NCBI RefSeq assembly: GCF_040958095.1
Contig: NC_091193.1
Coordinates: 27,857,471-27,921,470, forward strand
Length of the DNA: 64,000 bases
Direction: 5' to 3'
Source of the DNA: Procambarus clarkii
Lineage: Eukaryota; Arthropoda; Malacostraca; Decapoda; Cambaridae
Made by a program: the position numbers and the translations under genes. The notes beneath the pieces were generated by a model. The model was not told the origin of the DNA, searched no databases, and saw only the letters and a list, made by a program, of their open reading frames with translations. Within the stretch, counting starts at the first letter, position 1; every line of letters starts with the position of its first letter. Positions 44,527 to 55,183 of the stretch are shown piece after piece.

Positions 44527-47273
44527 CTAGCCACACACCAGGTGGTGGTGGTGAGCCACACACCAGGTGGTGGTGGTGAGCCACACACCAGGTGGTGGTG
44601 GTGAGCCACACACCAGGTGGTGGTGGTGGTGAGCCACACACCAGGTGGTGGTGGTGGTGAGCCACACACCAGGTGGTGGTGGTGGTGAGCCACACACCAG
44701 GTGGTGGTGGTGGTGAGCCACACACACCAGGTGGTGGTGGTGAGCCACACACCAGGTGGTGGTGGTGAGCCACACACCAGGTGGTGGTGGTGAGCCACAC
44801 ACACCAGGTGGTGGTGGTGAGCCACACACCAGGTGGTGGTGGTGAGCCACACACACCAGGTGGTGGTGGTGAGCCACACACACCAGGTGGTGGTGGTGAG
44901 CCACACACCAGGTGGTGGTGGTGAGCCACACACCAGGTGGTGGTGGTGGTGAGCCACACACCAGGTGGTGGTGAGCCACACACCAGGTGGTGGTGGTGAG
45001 CCACACACCAGGTGGAGGTGGTGAGCCACACACCAGGTGGTGGTGGTGGTGAGCCACACACCAGGTGGTAGTGGTGAGCCACACACCAGGTGGTGGTGGT
45101 GAGCCACACACCAGGTGGTGGTGGTGATGAGCCACACACCAGGTGGTAGTGGTGAGCCACACACCAGGTGGTGGTGGTGAGCCACACACCAGGTGGTGGT
45201 GAGCCACACACCAGGTGGTAGTGGTGAGCCACACACCAGGTGGTGGTGGTGAGCCACACACCAGGTGGTGGTGGTGGTGAGCCACACACCAGGTGGTAGT
45301 GGTGAGCCACACACCAGGTGGTGGTGGTGGTGAGCCACACACCAGGTGGTGGTGGTGGTGAGCCACACACCAGGTGGTGGTGGTGGTGAGCCACACACCA
45401 GGTGGTGGTGGTGGTGAGCCACACACCAGGTGGTGGTGGTGGTGAGCCACACACCAGGTGGTGGTGGTGGTGAGCCACACACCAGGTGGTGGTGGTGGTG
45501 AGCCACACACCAGGTGGTGGTGGTGGTGAGCCACACACCAGGTGGTGGTGGTGGTGAGCCACACACCAGGTGGTGGTGGTGGTGAGCCACACACCAGGTG
45601 GTGGTGGTGGTGAGCCACACACCAGGTGGTGGTGGTGGTGAGCCACACACCAGGTGGTGGTGGTGGTGAGCCACACACCAGGTGGTGGTGGTGGTGAGCC
45701 ACACACCAGGTGGTGGTGGTGGTGAGCCACACACCAGGTGGTGGTGGTGGTGAGCCACACACCAGGTGGTGGTGGTGGTGAGCCACACACCAGGTGGTGG
45801 TGGTGGTGAGCCACACACCAGGTGGTGGTGGTGGTGAGCCACACACCAGGTGGTGGTGGTGGTGAGCCACACACCAGGTGGTGGTGGTGGTGAGCCACAC
45901 ACCAGGTGGTGGTGGTGGTGAGCCACACACCAGGTGGTGGTGGTGGTGAGCCACACACCAGGTGGTGGTGGTGGTGAGCCACACACCAGGTGGTGGTGGT
46001 GGTGAGCCACACACCAGGTGGTGGTGGTGGTGAGCCACACACCAGGTGGTGGTGGTGGTGAGCCACACACCAGGTGGTGGTGGTGGTGAGCCACACACCA
46101 GGTGGTGGTGGTGGTGAGCCACACACCAGGTGGTGGTGGTGGTGAGCCACACACCAGGTGGTGGTGGTGGTGAGCCACACACCAGGTGGTGGTGGTGGTG
46201 AGCCACACACCAGGTGGTGGTGGTGGTGAGCCACACACCAGGTGGTGGTGGTGGTGAGCCACACACCAGGTGGTGGTGGTGGTGAGCCACACACCAGGTG
46301 GTGGTGGTGGTGAGCCACACACCAGGTGGTGGTGGTGGTGAGCCACACACCAGGTGGTGGTGGTGGTGAGCCACACACCAGGTGGTGGTGAGCCACACAC
46401 CAGGTGGTGGTGAGCCACACACCAGGTGGTGGTGAGCCACACACCAGGTGGTGGTGAGCCACACACACCAGGTGGTGGTGAGCCACACACACCAGGTGGT
46501 GGTGAGCCACACACACCAGGTGGTGGTGGTGGTGAGCCACACACCAGGTGGTGGTGGTGGTGAGCCACACACACCAGGTGGTGGTGGTGGTGAGCCACAC
46601 ACCAGGTGGTGGTGGTGGTGAGCCACACACCAGGTGGTGGTGGTGGTGAGCCACACACCAGGTGGTGGTGGTGGTGAGCCACACACCAGGTGGTGGTGAG
46701 CCACACACCAGGTGGTGGTGGTGAGCCACACACCAGGTGGTGGTGGTGAGCCACACACCAGGTGGTGGTGGTGAGCCACTCAGCAGGTGGTGGTGGTGAG
46801 CCACATACCAGGTGGTGGTGGTGAGCCACACACCAGGTGGTGGTGGTGGTGAGCCACACACCAGGTGGTGGTGGTGAGCCACACACCAGGTGGTGGTGGT
46901 GAGCCACACACCAGGTGGTGAGCCACACACCAGGTGGTGGTGAGCCACACACCAGGTGGTGGTGAGCCACACACCAGGTGGTGGTGAGCCACACACCAGG
47001 TGGTGGTGAGCCACACACCAGGTGGTGGTGGTGAGCCACACAGCAGGTGGTGGTGGTGAGCCACACACACCAGGTGGTGGTGGTGAGCCACACACACCAG
47101 GTGGTGGTGGTGAGCCACACACAGCAGGTGGTGGTGGTGATCCACACACACCAGGTGGTGGTGGTGATCCACACACACCAGGTGGTGGTGGTGAGCCACA
47201 CACCAGGTGGTGGTGGTGAGCCACACACCAGGTGGTGGTGGTGGTGAGCCACACACCAGGTGGTGGTGGTGGT
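44527..47273. repeat. Minisatellite, 22-28-bp unit (GAGCCACACACCAGGTGGTG)
   Basis: About 100 units of GAGCCACACACCAGGTGG followed by 1 to 5 TGG/TGGTGG triplet extensions. Lengths vary by triplets and by extra CA. A homogeneous core (about 45,300-46,380) of identical 28-bp units is flanked by variable units at both ends. A 15-bp remnant (52929-52943) lies on the far side of the BEL element inserted in the array. Confidence 0.97.
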
Positions 47274-48275
47274 TGTGGGAACCGACCTGTGAGATTTATA
47301 TTTATTTAATTTATATGAATTTATATTTACGTTAATTTATATACTTCGATAGCAATTTGTATAATGATAAGTGGACTGTATTTCTGCAATAATCTCTTAA
47401 TCTCACAAATCGATCCTCTACACATTAGGGGGGGTTTATATTACACATATGCAGCCAATCAAATTACAGTAATAGCTACATACATTGATGAGGTTCCTTC
47501 TCTTATAGTACAGCAGGTTAGTCCACCAGGTATAACTAGAGTGTAGACACCAAATTATCCTCTTTGAGGTAGCTTCCATATCACCCAGTAACTGGTGCAC
47601 AAACTCTTCCATCCTCGTCTTGACCTGTCAAAAGTGCGCTAGCTGTGAAGCCAGAATCCTATATATGACAAGCTATATCAGAGAAAACACTATACAGTAC
47701 ATGGAACATTAAAGACCTGGCTTAATTACCTTTAGTATGAGGCGATTTCGCGTTCTAACCGGCTAACCCTATATCCTGACATTAATGGCCATAAATGAAT
47801 GATAAACGGGTTTCGGATAGACACTTAACTTGTATTTGTAGACAGCGTGTTGACAATGGTACACCTTTGGGTTCCATAACACTACGTCCAAGTAAATTTA
47901 ACAGGAGCCGAATTTGCTCCCGTGTGAGCCTCTGGTCTCATATAAACAACAATCGCTGTCCTCCTTCCTCCACTCTGACGCCTGGCTTACATTGTCCAGA
48001 TTTCAGAACGTGATAGAAGGGTCACATTTACTCTACTTTAATATTGATAATTAAGTTAATTTATATAAGATGTTTTTATGATGGTAAAGTCCAAAGACTA
48101 ATGTATTTAAGAACAATTCCCAGCAGAATAGCTGGTGAATTATAATAGTATGTGGTGATGATATCCCGTTTTCTATAGACGGTAATTCCACTACAAGTTA
48201 CGTTTTCTATGGGTAACTTGTTGGTAATACAGTTATTATCTGTATGATTATTAAATGGTGTCGGATTTTCCGACA
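47274..48275 (-). repeat. 3' LTR of the BEL/Pao element
   Basis: Read on the minus strand, this 1002-bp LTR starts TGTCGGAAAATCCGACA and ends CGGTTCCCACA. It matches 51927-52928 throughout by eye. GGGGAATTA just inside it may be the polypurine tract. Confidence 0.95.
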
Positions 48276-48972
48276 TAATTCCCCAGGGGGCTGCTCACGG
48301 GTCGAAGTCCTAATTAGAACAGACGAACACCGATACTCCTCCTTCGAATTATTAGATTAATTTGATGTTAGTAGTTAGTAATCACACATTTGTGTGTCTG
48401 TTCGTACAGGACGGATGTCCCGTACTAGAGTTGCAGGGGTTAGAAGTCTAATGCGATTTCATTTCCCTGTCAACTCTTGAAAGGCTAATATTCAAGCCTA
48501 ATTACTTATTATTTAACCCAGAAGACTGAATGTGATCAAGTACTACAGTCAAGTATGATTCAGGGACTGCAGTGAGATCAGTGACATTAGATATAACTTG
48601 AAGTTTCTTCAGGTAACTGGTCACTGATATATAAACACTGAGGCCCATGGAATACATCTTGATTAAATAATAAATGTATCAAATCAGTCATCAGATTTAT
48701 TAGGGTTTAATTTAGTTAATTGATTCAGAGGATTGAATAGCTCATCATTAAAGTAAAGTATGGTTCTGAGACTGCAGTGGGTTCAGTGACATTGGTCGCA
48801 GTGACTTGTAGCTGGTTTAGGCTACTGTTCACTGATTTGCCACTGAGGCCTCATGAACTCATCTTCAGCTTCAAATGATGATACTAACATCAACCTCTGT
48901 TACTATAGTCAGCTGTAATCTCCTTAGTATAATGCTACTGGAGAAATATAATCAGCTGACAAATTTAGATTT
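48276..48972 (-). other. Noncoding 3' internal region of the BEL/Pao element
   Basis: About 700 bp between the gag-protease stop and the 3' LTR, where RT would be expected in a full element. No RT, RNase H or integrase remnant could be seen. Confidence 0.6.
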
Positions 48973-50946
48973 CTACTGGTATTGTTTATCTGCAGGCATA
49001 GGTCTCCTCAGGCTTGATACTGGGCCTGAGAGTAATTTACCTCCTGCAGAGTTTAACATGGTTATACCCTGATATTTAGTAGGGTTACCGATGAATCGAT
49101 GACAATAGTCTGTCCCTACAAGGAGATCGAAGTCGGTGAGGTGATCAGACTTAATATTATCTGCCAATTTTATTCCTCTATTTCTCAGGAATTTGGCTGT
49201 TGCTCTCAGACCTTGAACTTGTAGGTCTACTGGTATTTTGTCCACCACAATGGCTTGTACTCGACAGACGTACCTGCCTAAGCGTACTGATGGTTGTACC
49301 ACCTGGTAGACTTGAGGTCCTGCATCTGTTACAAACCCTGAGATGTTGAATGACATCTGGGCTACAGGCCTTAATTGTAATTCATCTGCCAGCCTTTTAG
49401 TGATATATGTTCTCTGGGATCCTTGGTCAAACAACCCACGGGTATGGACCTTGGCCCTCTTATTCAGGATGGTAATTTGGGCAGTAGGCAAAGTCGTATT
49501 ACCTTTAGACTTTGCCGATTGGACACTCTTTGTTTGTTGCACCTTGCAGTACTGTACTGTGGTGGGAATGCTATCTTCCACCTTGGGTCTTGAATACGTT
49601 AATTTCGTATATTTGCACAGTGCTGCATGGTGCCTACCTCTTCTACACCTGTTGCAGGTGTTGAATTGGGTATCACAATAGTCTATGTTGTGTGACTTGA
49701 GACACCTTGCACATCTCCCTAATTCCTGGAGTCGCTCCATACGAGTGTCTCTGGTTGGATAATTAGCACAACAGTATGTTGAATGTTTCTTTTTGCAGAA
49801 CATACATGTCCCCCAGCCTACTGCACGTTTGGAGGTTACCGGTTTGGGTGAACTAGTAACAGTAGGCTTGGAGGTTGCTGCTGCATTGTCAGATTTTCTG
49901 CAAATTGATGTTTGAGTAATTGACTGATGTTTATTTAGGGTAGTTGTTTTACCCTTTAATTGACTCTTATTTTCTATTTCTGAAGGCTTGCAAGAGGCTT
50001 TAACTTCCTCATTTGCTCGTCGTTTGTTTATGATGGAATGTAAACCTTCAGTGATGTCCTGTACTGTCAGGATGGTGTTATGTTGATGTGCATATAATTC
50101 ATCTAGTATATCGCTGGACAATTTTCGTTGAAGGACTACTTTGGTCATCCATTCACTAGTAGTTATATCAACCTTAAGACTGAATATTCTTAGTAGTGAC
50201 TCAAACTCCATGCTGAAGGATTGTAATGAGTCAGCAGTCTGATCAGGTTGAGGTAAATCCAGCAATTGTAGTACTAGATGTATGACAGTTTTCTCATTGC
50301 CAGCATTATTCCTAGGAGGCTGGACTGGGAAATTAGTGCTGTCGCTATTTTCATTTACATTTTCTACTACTGGTTCAGCTTCACCTCTAGTTTGGAGGCA
50401 TGTTAACTTAGTAGCCTCAGGTATTGGGTTTTCAGAAACCACAGAGACTGTGGATAAATTGTCTGAGAACTGCTTAATTTCTGGTGGTATAATATTGGGT
50501 GAAGCTGTAGTGGGTGAAGCTTTACTGGGTGAAGCTTTATCCTTGTTGATTAAAGGATCTAATCTGGCTTTACATTTATTCTCAAAAAGATCCAGATCAT
50601 CCATAACATTATCTACTTTATTTGGTGTACTTGCTATTTGTTCTGATTCAATTATCCTGTGTAAATGTTCCAACCTGCCTTGAGTTTCTTCTTCATATTG
50701 TGCAAGGTCAGACAGGAATGGTTCCACATCTTCAACTACTATGTCGTCGTCGTGGACCTGATTTTGGTAAGATTTCCTATTTGCTTTCAATATATGCAAT
50801 TGGGTTTGAATCTGTAACAGTGGTATTTTCAACCGACGATAATTAATTACAGGCTCATATAACAACTGTTCATATTGGTTGAGATCTCTTGTTAGTTGGC
50901 GTTTGCTTGATATTAAAGCACGCTTTGCTTTCTGTGGATTAGTCAT
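48973..50946 (-). CDS. BEL/Pao gag-protease (657 codons, intact)
   Basis: The ATG at 50946 opens an uninterrupted frame. The N-terminal ~130 residues are a helical gag region. A block VIHLVLQLLDLPQPDQTADS to IINKRR (about residues 220-310) aligns with the second half of the BEL gag (DUF1759) domain of the element at 63.5 kb, but the domain's first half is missing. Cys/His knuckles follow: CMFCKKKHSTYC, CARCLKSHNIDYC and CNRCRRGRHHAALC (about 381-455). A DUF1758-type aspartic protease begins at GLFDQGSQRTYI (about 504), where the usual D-S-G reads D-Q-G. It ends with VGTDYC and a stop before any RT. Gag would assemble the particle and the protease mature it. Confidence 0.88.
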   Translation of the reverse strand: MTNPQKAKRALISSKRQLTRDLNQYEQLLYEPVINYRRLKIPLLQIQTQLHILKANRKSYQNQVHDDDIVVEDVEPFLSDLAQYEEETQGRLEHLHRIIESEQIASTPNKVDNVMDDLDLFENKCKARLDPLINKDKASPSKASPTTASPNIIPPEIKQFSDNLSTVSVVSENPIPEATKLTCLQTRGEAEPVVENVNENSDSTNFPVQPPRNNAGNEKTVIHLVLQLLDLPQPDQTADSLQSFSMEFESLLRIFSLKVDITTSEWMTKVVLQRKLSSDILDELYAHQHNTILTVQDITEGLHSIINKRRANEEVKASCKPSEIENKSQLKGKTTTLNKHQSITQTSICRKSDNAAATSKPTVTSSPKPVTSKRAVGWGTCMFCKKKHSTYCCANYPTRDTRMERLQELGRCARCLKSHNIDYCDTQFNTCNRCRRGRHHAALCKYTKLTYSRPKVEDSIPTTVQYCKVQQTKSVQSAKSKGNTTLPTAQITILNKRAKVHTRGLFDQGSQRTYITKRLADELQLRPVAQMSFNISGFVTDAGPQVYQVVQPSVRLGRYVCRVQAIVVDKIPVDLQVQGLRATAKFLRNRGIKLADNIKSDHLTDFDLLVGTDYCHRFIGNPTKYQGITMLNSAGGKLLSGPVSSLRRPMPADKQYQ

Positions 50947-51926
50947 GGTGACTTGTTAATTGGGCACCACTGGCTCATAAATTGTGAGCAAGTACTAATA
51001 GTAGCCTAGGGTAAAATGCACTCACTAGGCAATAATCCTACCTCTACTAGAGGTTAGCACTTAAAATTAATACACATTATATATATACAATCATCCACAC
51101 TAATGATTTGAGTGATAAACCAGTGTCACTGGAAGTACCTTTAGGTTAGCTCTTCTATATCACCCTAGGATGGTAGAGACACTAATTAATCACTCAAAGG
51201 TGTAATGACCATAAGTAAATTATTATATATACAACTCAATTCGAGTTGATAATAATTACACCCAAAATAGGGTCTGGACCATTCATTAATGGTGTTAGGT
51301 TGTTCAATATAGTACAACTGACTATGGTAATAATGGGACTAGGATGAGCAATAATAGTTCAACTAGTCATATCCTACCCTGTTGTGGGTTGGCAATTAGT
51401 AAATATTATACTGTGATCACTAGTGCAATATATATTAAATAATTCTCTATTTTGGAGAAATAATATACACAATTATTGATAATAGCCTCTTAATTAGCCT
51501 CTATGAAACTTCTAATATTATCTAGAAGTATTAAATATTATTAGTGACCTCGCGAAATAAACTCCACAAAATTCGTAGATAATCTCTCGCGAAATGTAAC
51601 ACCACGAAATCCGTGAACAATCTCGAAGACACAGTCACTAATTTGGCTGGTTTCTATATTAGCGCTGTCATTTCACAGAATAACACGCCACCAAATCTGT
51701 GGGTGTGCATGAAACCGCTGACTAAGGCTGAACTCGGCTGAGGGAGGCTCCTGAGCTCCCTCGAGGCTACGCTTCCGTCTTTGACTGGCTGGCCTTTGTT
51801 TAAATAACACTGCACTAGTATATTTAATGAATCCACTGGATAACTGGTTCATCCGGTACTAAGATGACCAAATGTGGGTTCAAAGGATCAAATAATCCGT
51901 CATCCGGTTCGAAGATGACCAAATAA
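50947..51926 (-). other. Leader of the BEL/Pao element
   Basis: About 980 bp between the 5' LTR and gag, homologous to 61899-62843 in the second BEL element and without reading frames. The first bases after the LTR (TTATTTGGTCATCTTCG) probably include the primer site starting at TGG, but I cannot assign the tRNA. Confidence 0.6.
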
Positions 51927-52928
51927 TGTGGGAACCGACCTGTGAGATTTATATTTATTTAATTTATATGAATTTATATTTACGTTAATTTATATACTTC
52001 GATAGCAATTTGTATAATGATAAGTGGACTGTATTTCTGCAATAATCTCTTAATCTCACAAATCGATCCTCTACACATTAGGGGGGGTTTATATTACACA
52101 TATGCAGCCAATCAAATTACAGTAATAGCTACATACATTGATGAGGTTCCTTCTCTTATAGTACAGCAGGTTAGTCCACCAGGTATAACTAGAGTGTAGA
52201 CACCAAATTATCCTCTTTGAGGTAGCTTCCATATCACCCAGTAACTGGTGCACAAACTCTTCCATCCTCGTCTTGACCTGTCAAAAGTGCGCTAGCTGTG
52301 AAGCCAGAATCCTATATATGACAAGCTATATCAGAGAAAACACTATACAGTACATGGAACATTAAAGACCTGGCTTAATTACCTTTAGTATGAGGCGATT
52401 TCGCGTTCTAACCGGCTAACCCTATATCCTGACATTAATGGCCATAAATGAATGATAAACGGGTTTCGGATAGACACTTAACTTGTATTTGTAGACAGCG
52501 TGTTGACAATGGTACACCTTTGGGTTCCATAACACTACGTCCAAGTAAATTTAACAGGAGCCGAATTTGCTCCCGTGTGAGCCTCTGGTCTCATATAAAC
52601 AACAATCGCTGTCCTCCTTCCTCCACTCTGACGCCTGGCTTACATTGTCCAGATTTCAGAACGTGATAGAAGGGTCACATTTACTCTACTTTAATATTGA
52701 TAATTAAGTTAATTTATATAAGATGTTTTTATGATGGTAAAGTCCAAAGACTAATGTATTTAAGAACAATTCCCAGCAGAATAGCTGGTGAATTATAATA
52801 GTATGTGGTGATGATATCCCGTTTTCTATAGACGGTAATTCCACTACAAGTTACGTTTTCTATGGGTAACTTGTTGGTAATACAGTTATTATCTGTATGA
52901 TTATTAAATGGTGTCGGATTTTCCGACA
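51927..52928 (-). repeat. 5' LTR of the BEL/Pao element
   Basis: A 1002-bp copy apparently identical to 47274-48275. It starts and ends TG...CA and carries the conserved TGTCGGAAAATCCGACA palindrome at its outer end. Confidence 0.95.
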
Positions 52929-52950
52929 GTGGTGAGCCACACACAGTACC

Positions 52951-53590
52951 CAACCCGTTCTCGCACTTTCGTACAGTCAGTATTGACCTTTTAAATAAGT
53001 GCATATGTTACATACTAATTTATTGTGAATATTTTAGTATACCTTGAAAAGCTTCATAGAAAACACCGACCTTACCTAACCTTCTTAGTATGTTAAGATA
53101 AACATCTTATTGCTTCTTAATTACAATTATTACTTAACCTATTATAGGTATAGGTTAAGTAATAATTGTAATTACGAAGCAATAAGATGCTTATCTTAAC
53201 ATACTACCTCGTCCTGGTGGATAGCGCGCAGGACTCGTAATTCTGTGGCGCAGGTTCGATTCACGCACGAGGCAGAAACAAATAGGCAAAGTTTCTTTCA
53301 CCCTGAATGCCCCTGTTACCTAGCAGTAAATAGCAGTAAATAGGGACCTGGGAGTTAGTCAGCTGTCACGGGCTGCTTCCTGGGGGTGGAGGCCTGGCCG
53401 AGGACCGGGCCGCGGGGACACTAAAGCCCCGAAATCATCTCAAGATAACCTACTAAGAAGGTTAGGTGAGGTCAGTGTTTTCTATGAAGCTTTTCAAGGT
53501 AAACAAAAATATTTATAATCAATTAGTATGTCACATATGCACTTATTAAATGAGTCAATATTGACAAAGGGCAAGTGCGAGAACGGGTTG
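52951..53590. mobile_element. Palindromic foldback element split by a SINE
   Basis: Terminal inverted repeats CAACCCGTTCTCGCACTT (52951-52968) and its complement ending at 53590 begin arms of about 200 bp that pair along their length, centred near 53150 (AACCTATTATAGGTATAGGTT). The flanks share CAGTACC (52944-52950 and 53591-53597), a 7-bp candidate target duplication. Without the SINE the element would be about 390 bp. It has no coding capacity; the superfamily is not clear. Confidence 0.85.
53207..53450 (+). mobile_element. tRNA-Thr-like SINE inside the foldback element
   Basis: The tRNA-like head (CCTCGT/ACGAGG acceptor pairing, D-arm TAGCGCGCAGG, anticodon loop CTCGTAA with CGT, B box GGTTCGATTC) is followed by a body with CCTGGGAGTTAGTCAGCTGT and GAGGACCGGGCCGCGGGGAC, ending CAAGATAACC. 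A 5-bp duplication TACTA flanks it (53202-53206 and 53451-53455). Its tail differs from that of the SINE at 33.2 kb, so it is a second SINE family. Confidence 0.88.
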
Positions 53591-53597
53591 CAGTACC

Positions 53598-53987
53598 ACC
53601 GAGGGTGACACTGGCCTGGAGGGTTACCACAGTTACCAGTAAACAAGGGCCTGCCGACCACCGCCGATCACCGCCTCGCTACTCCACCACTCAACCTTCA
53701 CGACAGATATCAATAGCTTACACACACACACACACACACCAGCACAAAGGCCGGGTGCCAACATCACTTGCCGAGTATGTATATCTGACACAGCTCCCAC
53801 AATTAAATCCGGAAGGCTGTGTTAATTACACCACCTCCCAAGCCTCCTCGGCCAGCCACACAGGGGTATTAAAACATTCCAAGGCGATAAGATAGGTCAG
53901 GTACACACCCTGTACACAGAGCTGAGCAGGGTGTCTGGTGTAGGTGTGTGTTGGGTGAGTGGGTAGCTCACATTACTGAACATGTAC
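53598..53987. other. Unassigned, with (CA)n microsatellite
   Basis: No supported gene. A CA tract of about 19 bp lies at 53721-53739. Confidence 0.4.
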
Positions 53988-54668
53988 CCACCTATTTGAT
54001 ATTCCAAGAGTGCGACTTAACCAAACTAAAAATGCTCTACAAGTCAAGGAACCCAGAATGTGGAATGACCTTCCCAATCATGTCAAAGGCTGTACCTCTC
54101 TCAACCAGTTTAGGAGTAAAACCAAATGCTACTTAAATAACTCCATGTAACCTACCTTACCCCCTAAATGTCAACCCATGTCTTGCTTTTCTTAAACAAT
54201 GCTGTTTGTTCTCCAACTTCTTCAACTGATGATTTCTGATTTCTTGTTGCTTTAAAATTGCACTCTATCTAGTGCTACCCAATCTCCCAATCTTTATGTA
54301 CCCAATCCGAACACCTTTACCATTGTGATCATTGCTGTCTTCTTATATGTGCTGTCAATCTGCTGTATGGTGCCTATTAATCTTGTTAAATTACCAATCA
54401 AGCTGTCAATGTAATCAATTAGAGTTTTAATATACCAATGTGCTTTAATATACTTACTAATCTCTCTCATCTCATTTTTTCTTACAATGTATCTGTTATC
54501 ATTTTATTAATTCTGTTAGAATTTACCTACTTAAAATTATCTGCTAGATTAAGGACCTGCCCGAAACGCTGCGCGTACTAGTGGCTTTACAAGATTGTAA
54601 ATACTATGTATTCTCACAATCCCAATGTACCTTCTTGTATATATATATATAAATAAATAAATAAATTT
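53988..54668 (+). pseudogene. LINE 3' end: ORF2 C-terminus, 3' UTR and type-A tail
   Basis: The plus strand reads IPRVRLNQTKNALQVKEPRM, then WNDLPNHVKGCTSLNQFRSK and a stop near 54147, closely matching the LINE at 10.3 kb. A 400-bp 3' UTR follows, then the core at 54558-54590 and a tail of TATATA and AAATAAATA units. Its coding part resembles the type-B LINE but its tail is type A, which links the two tail types. Confidence 0.85.
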
Positions 54669-54715
54669 TACCTCACTAGGACCTGTTGACCTACACTGCA
54701 GTCATTCTACTCTTC

Positions 54716-55128
54716 ACACTGAGCATAGTGGCACAGTACCCCACCTTGACACTGAGCATAGTGGCTCAGTACCCCACCTTGACACTGAGCATAGTGGCAC
54801 AGTACCCCACCTTGACACTGAGCATAGTGGCACAGTACCCCACCTTGACACTGAGCATAGTGGCACAGTACCCCACCTTGACACTGAGCATAGTGGCTCA
54901 GTACCCCACCTTGACACTGAGCATAGTGGCACAGTACCCCACCTTGACACTGAGCATAGTGGCACAGTACTCCACCTTGACACTGAGCATAGTGGCACAG
55001 TACCCCACCTTGACACTGAGCATAGTGGCACAGTACCCCACCTTGACACTGAGCATAGTGGCACAGTACCCCACCTTGACACTGAGCATAGTGGCACAGT
55101 ACCCCACCTTGACACTGAGCATAGTGAG
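54716..55128. repeat. 33-bp minisatellite
   Basis: About 12 near-identical units of CACTGAGCATAGTGGCACAG plus TACCCCACCTTGA. The unit is a multiple of three and lacks stops in some frames, so ORFs appear on both strands as artefacts. Confidence 0.95.
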
Positions 55129-55183
55129 GACATTAAGCGTAGACTTGACCTTCCCATTCGATCGACGACCAACGTGTTGATGT

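Larger units (their letters stand above)
47274..52928 (-). mobile_element. BEL/Pao element with intact LTR pair, lacking RT and integrase
   Basis: Two LTRs (47274-48275 and 51927-52928), each 1002 bp and apparently identical, bound 3651 bp of internal DNA in minus orientation. The 5-bp duplication GTGGT lies at 47269-47273 and 52929-52933 within the minisatellite. The only coding sequence is gag-protease. BEL/Pao elements normally continue with RT, RNase H and integrase, so this copy must have been mobilised in trans. Identical LTRs indicate recent insertion. Confidence 0.9.

Noticed and set aside
44334..47256. Very long minus-strand ORFs (up to 972 codons) rich in His, Thr and Pro
   Set aside because: They are translations of the 22-28-bp minisatellite. 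Several frames are open at once, and the BEL insertion and unit-length changes are not frame-constrained.
48276..48972. Decayed RT downstream of the BEL protease
   Set aside because: No RT, RNase H or integrase motif could be read in any minus-strand frame.
53207..53280. Functional tRNA-Thr (CGT) gene
   Set aside because: It folds roughly like a tRNA but is followed by a SINE body and flanked by a SINE-type target duplication.
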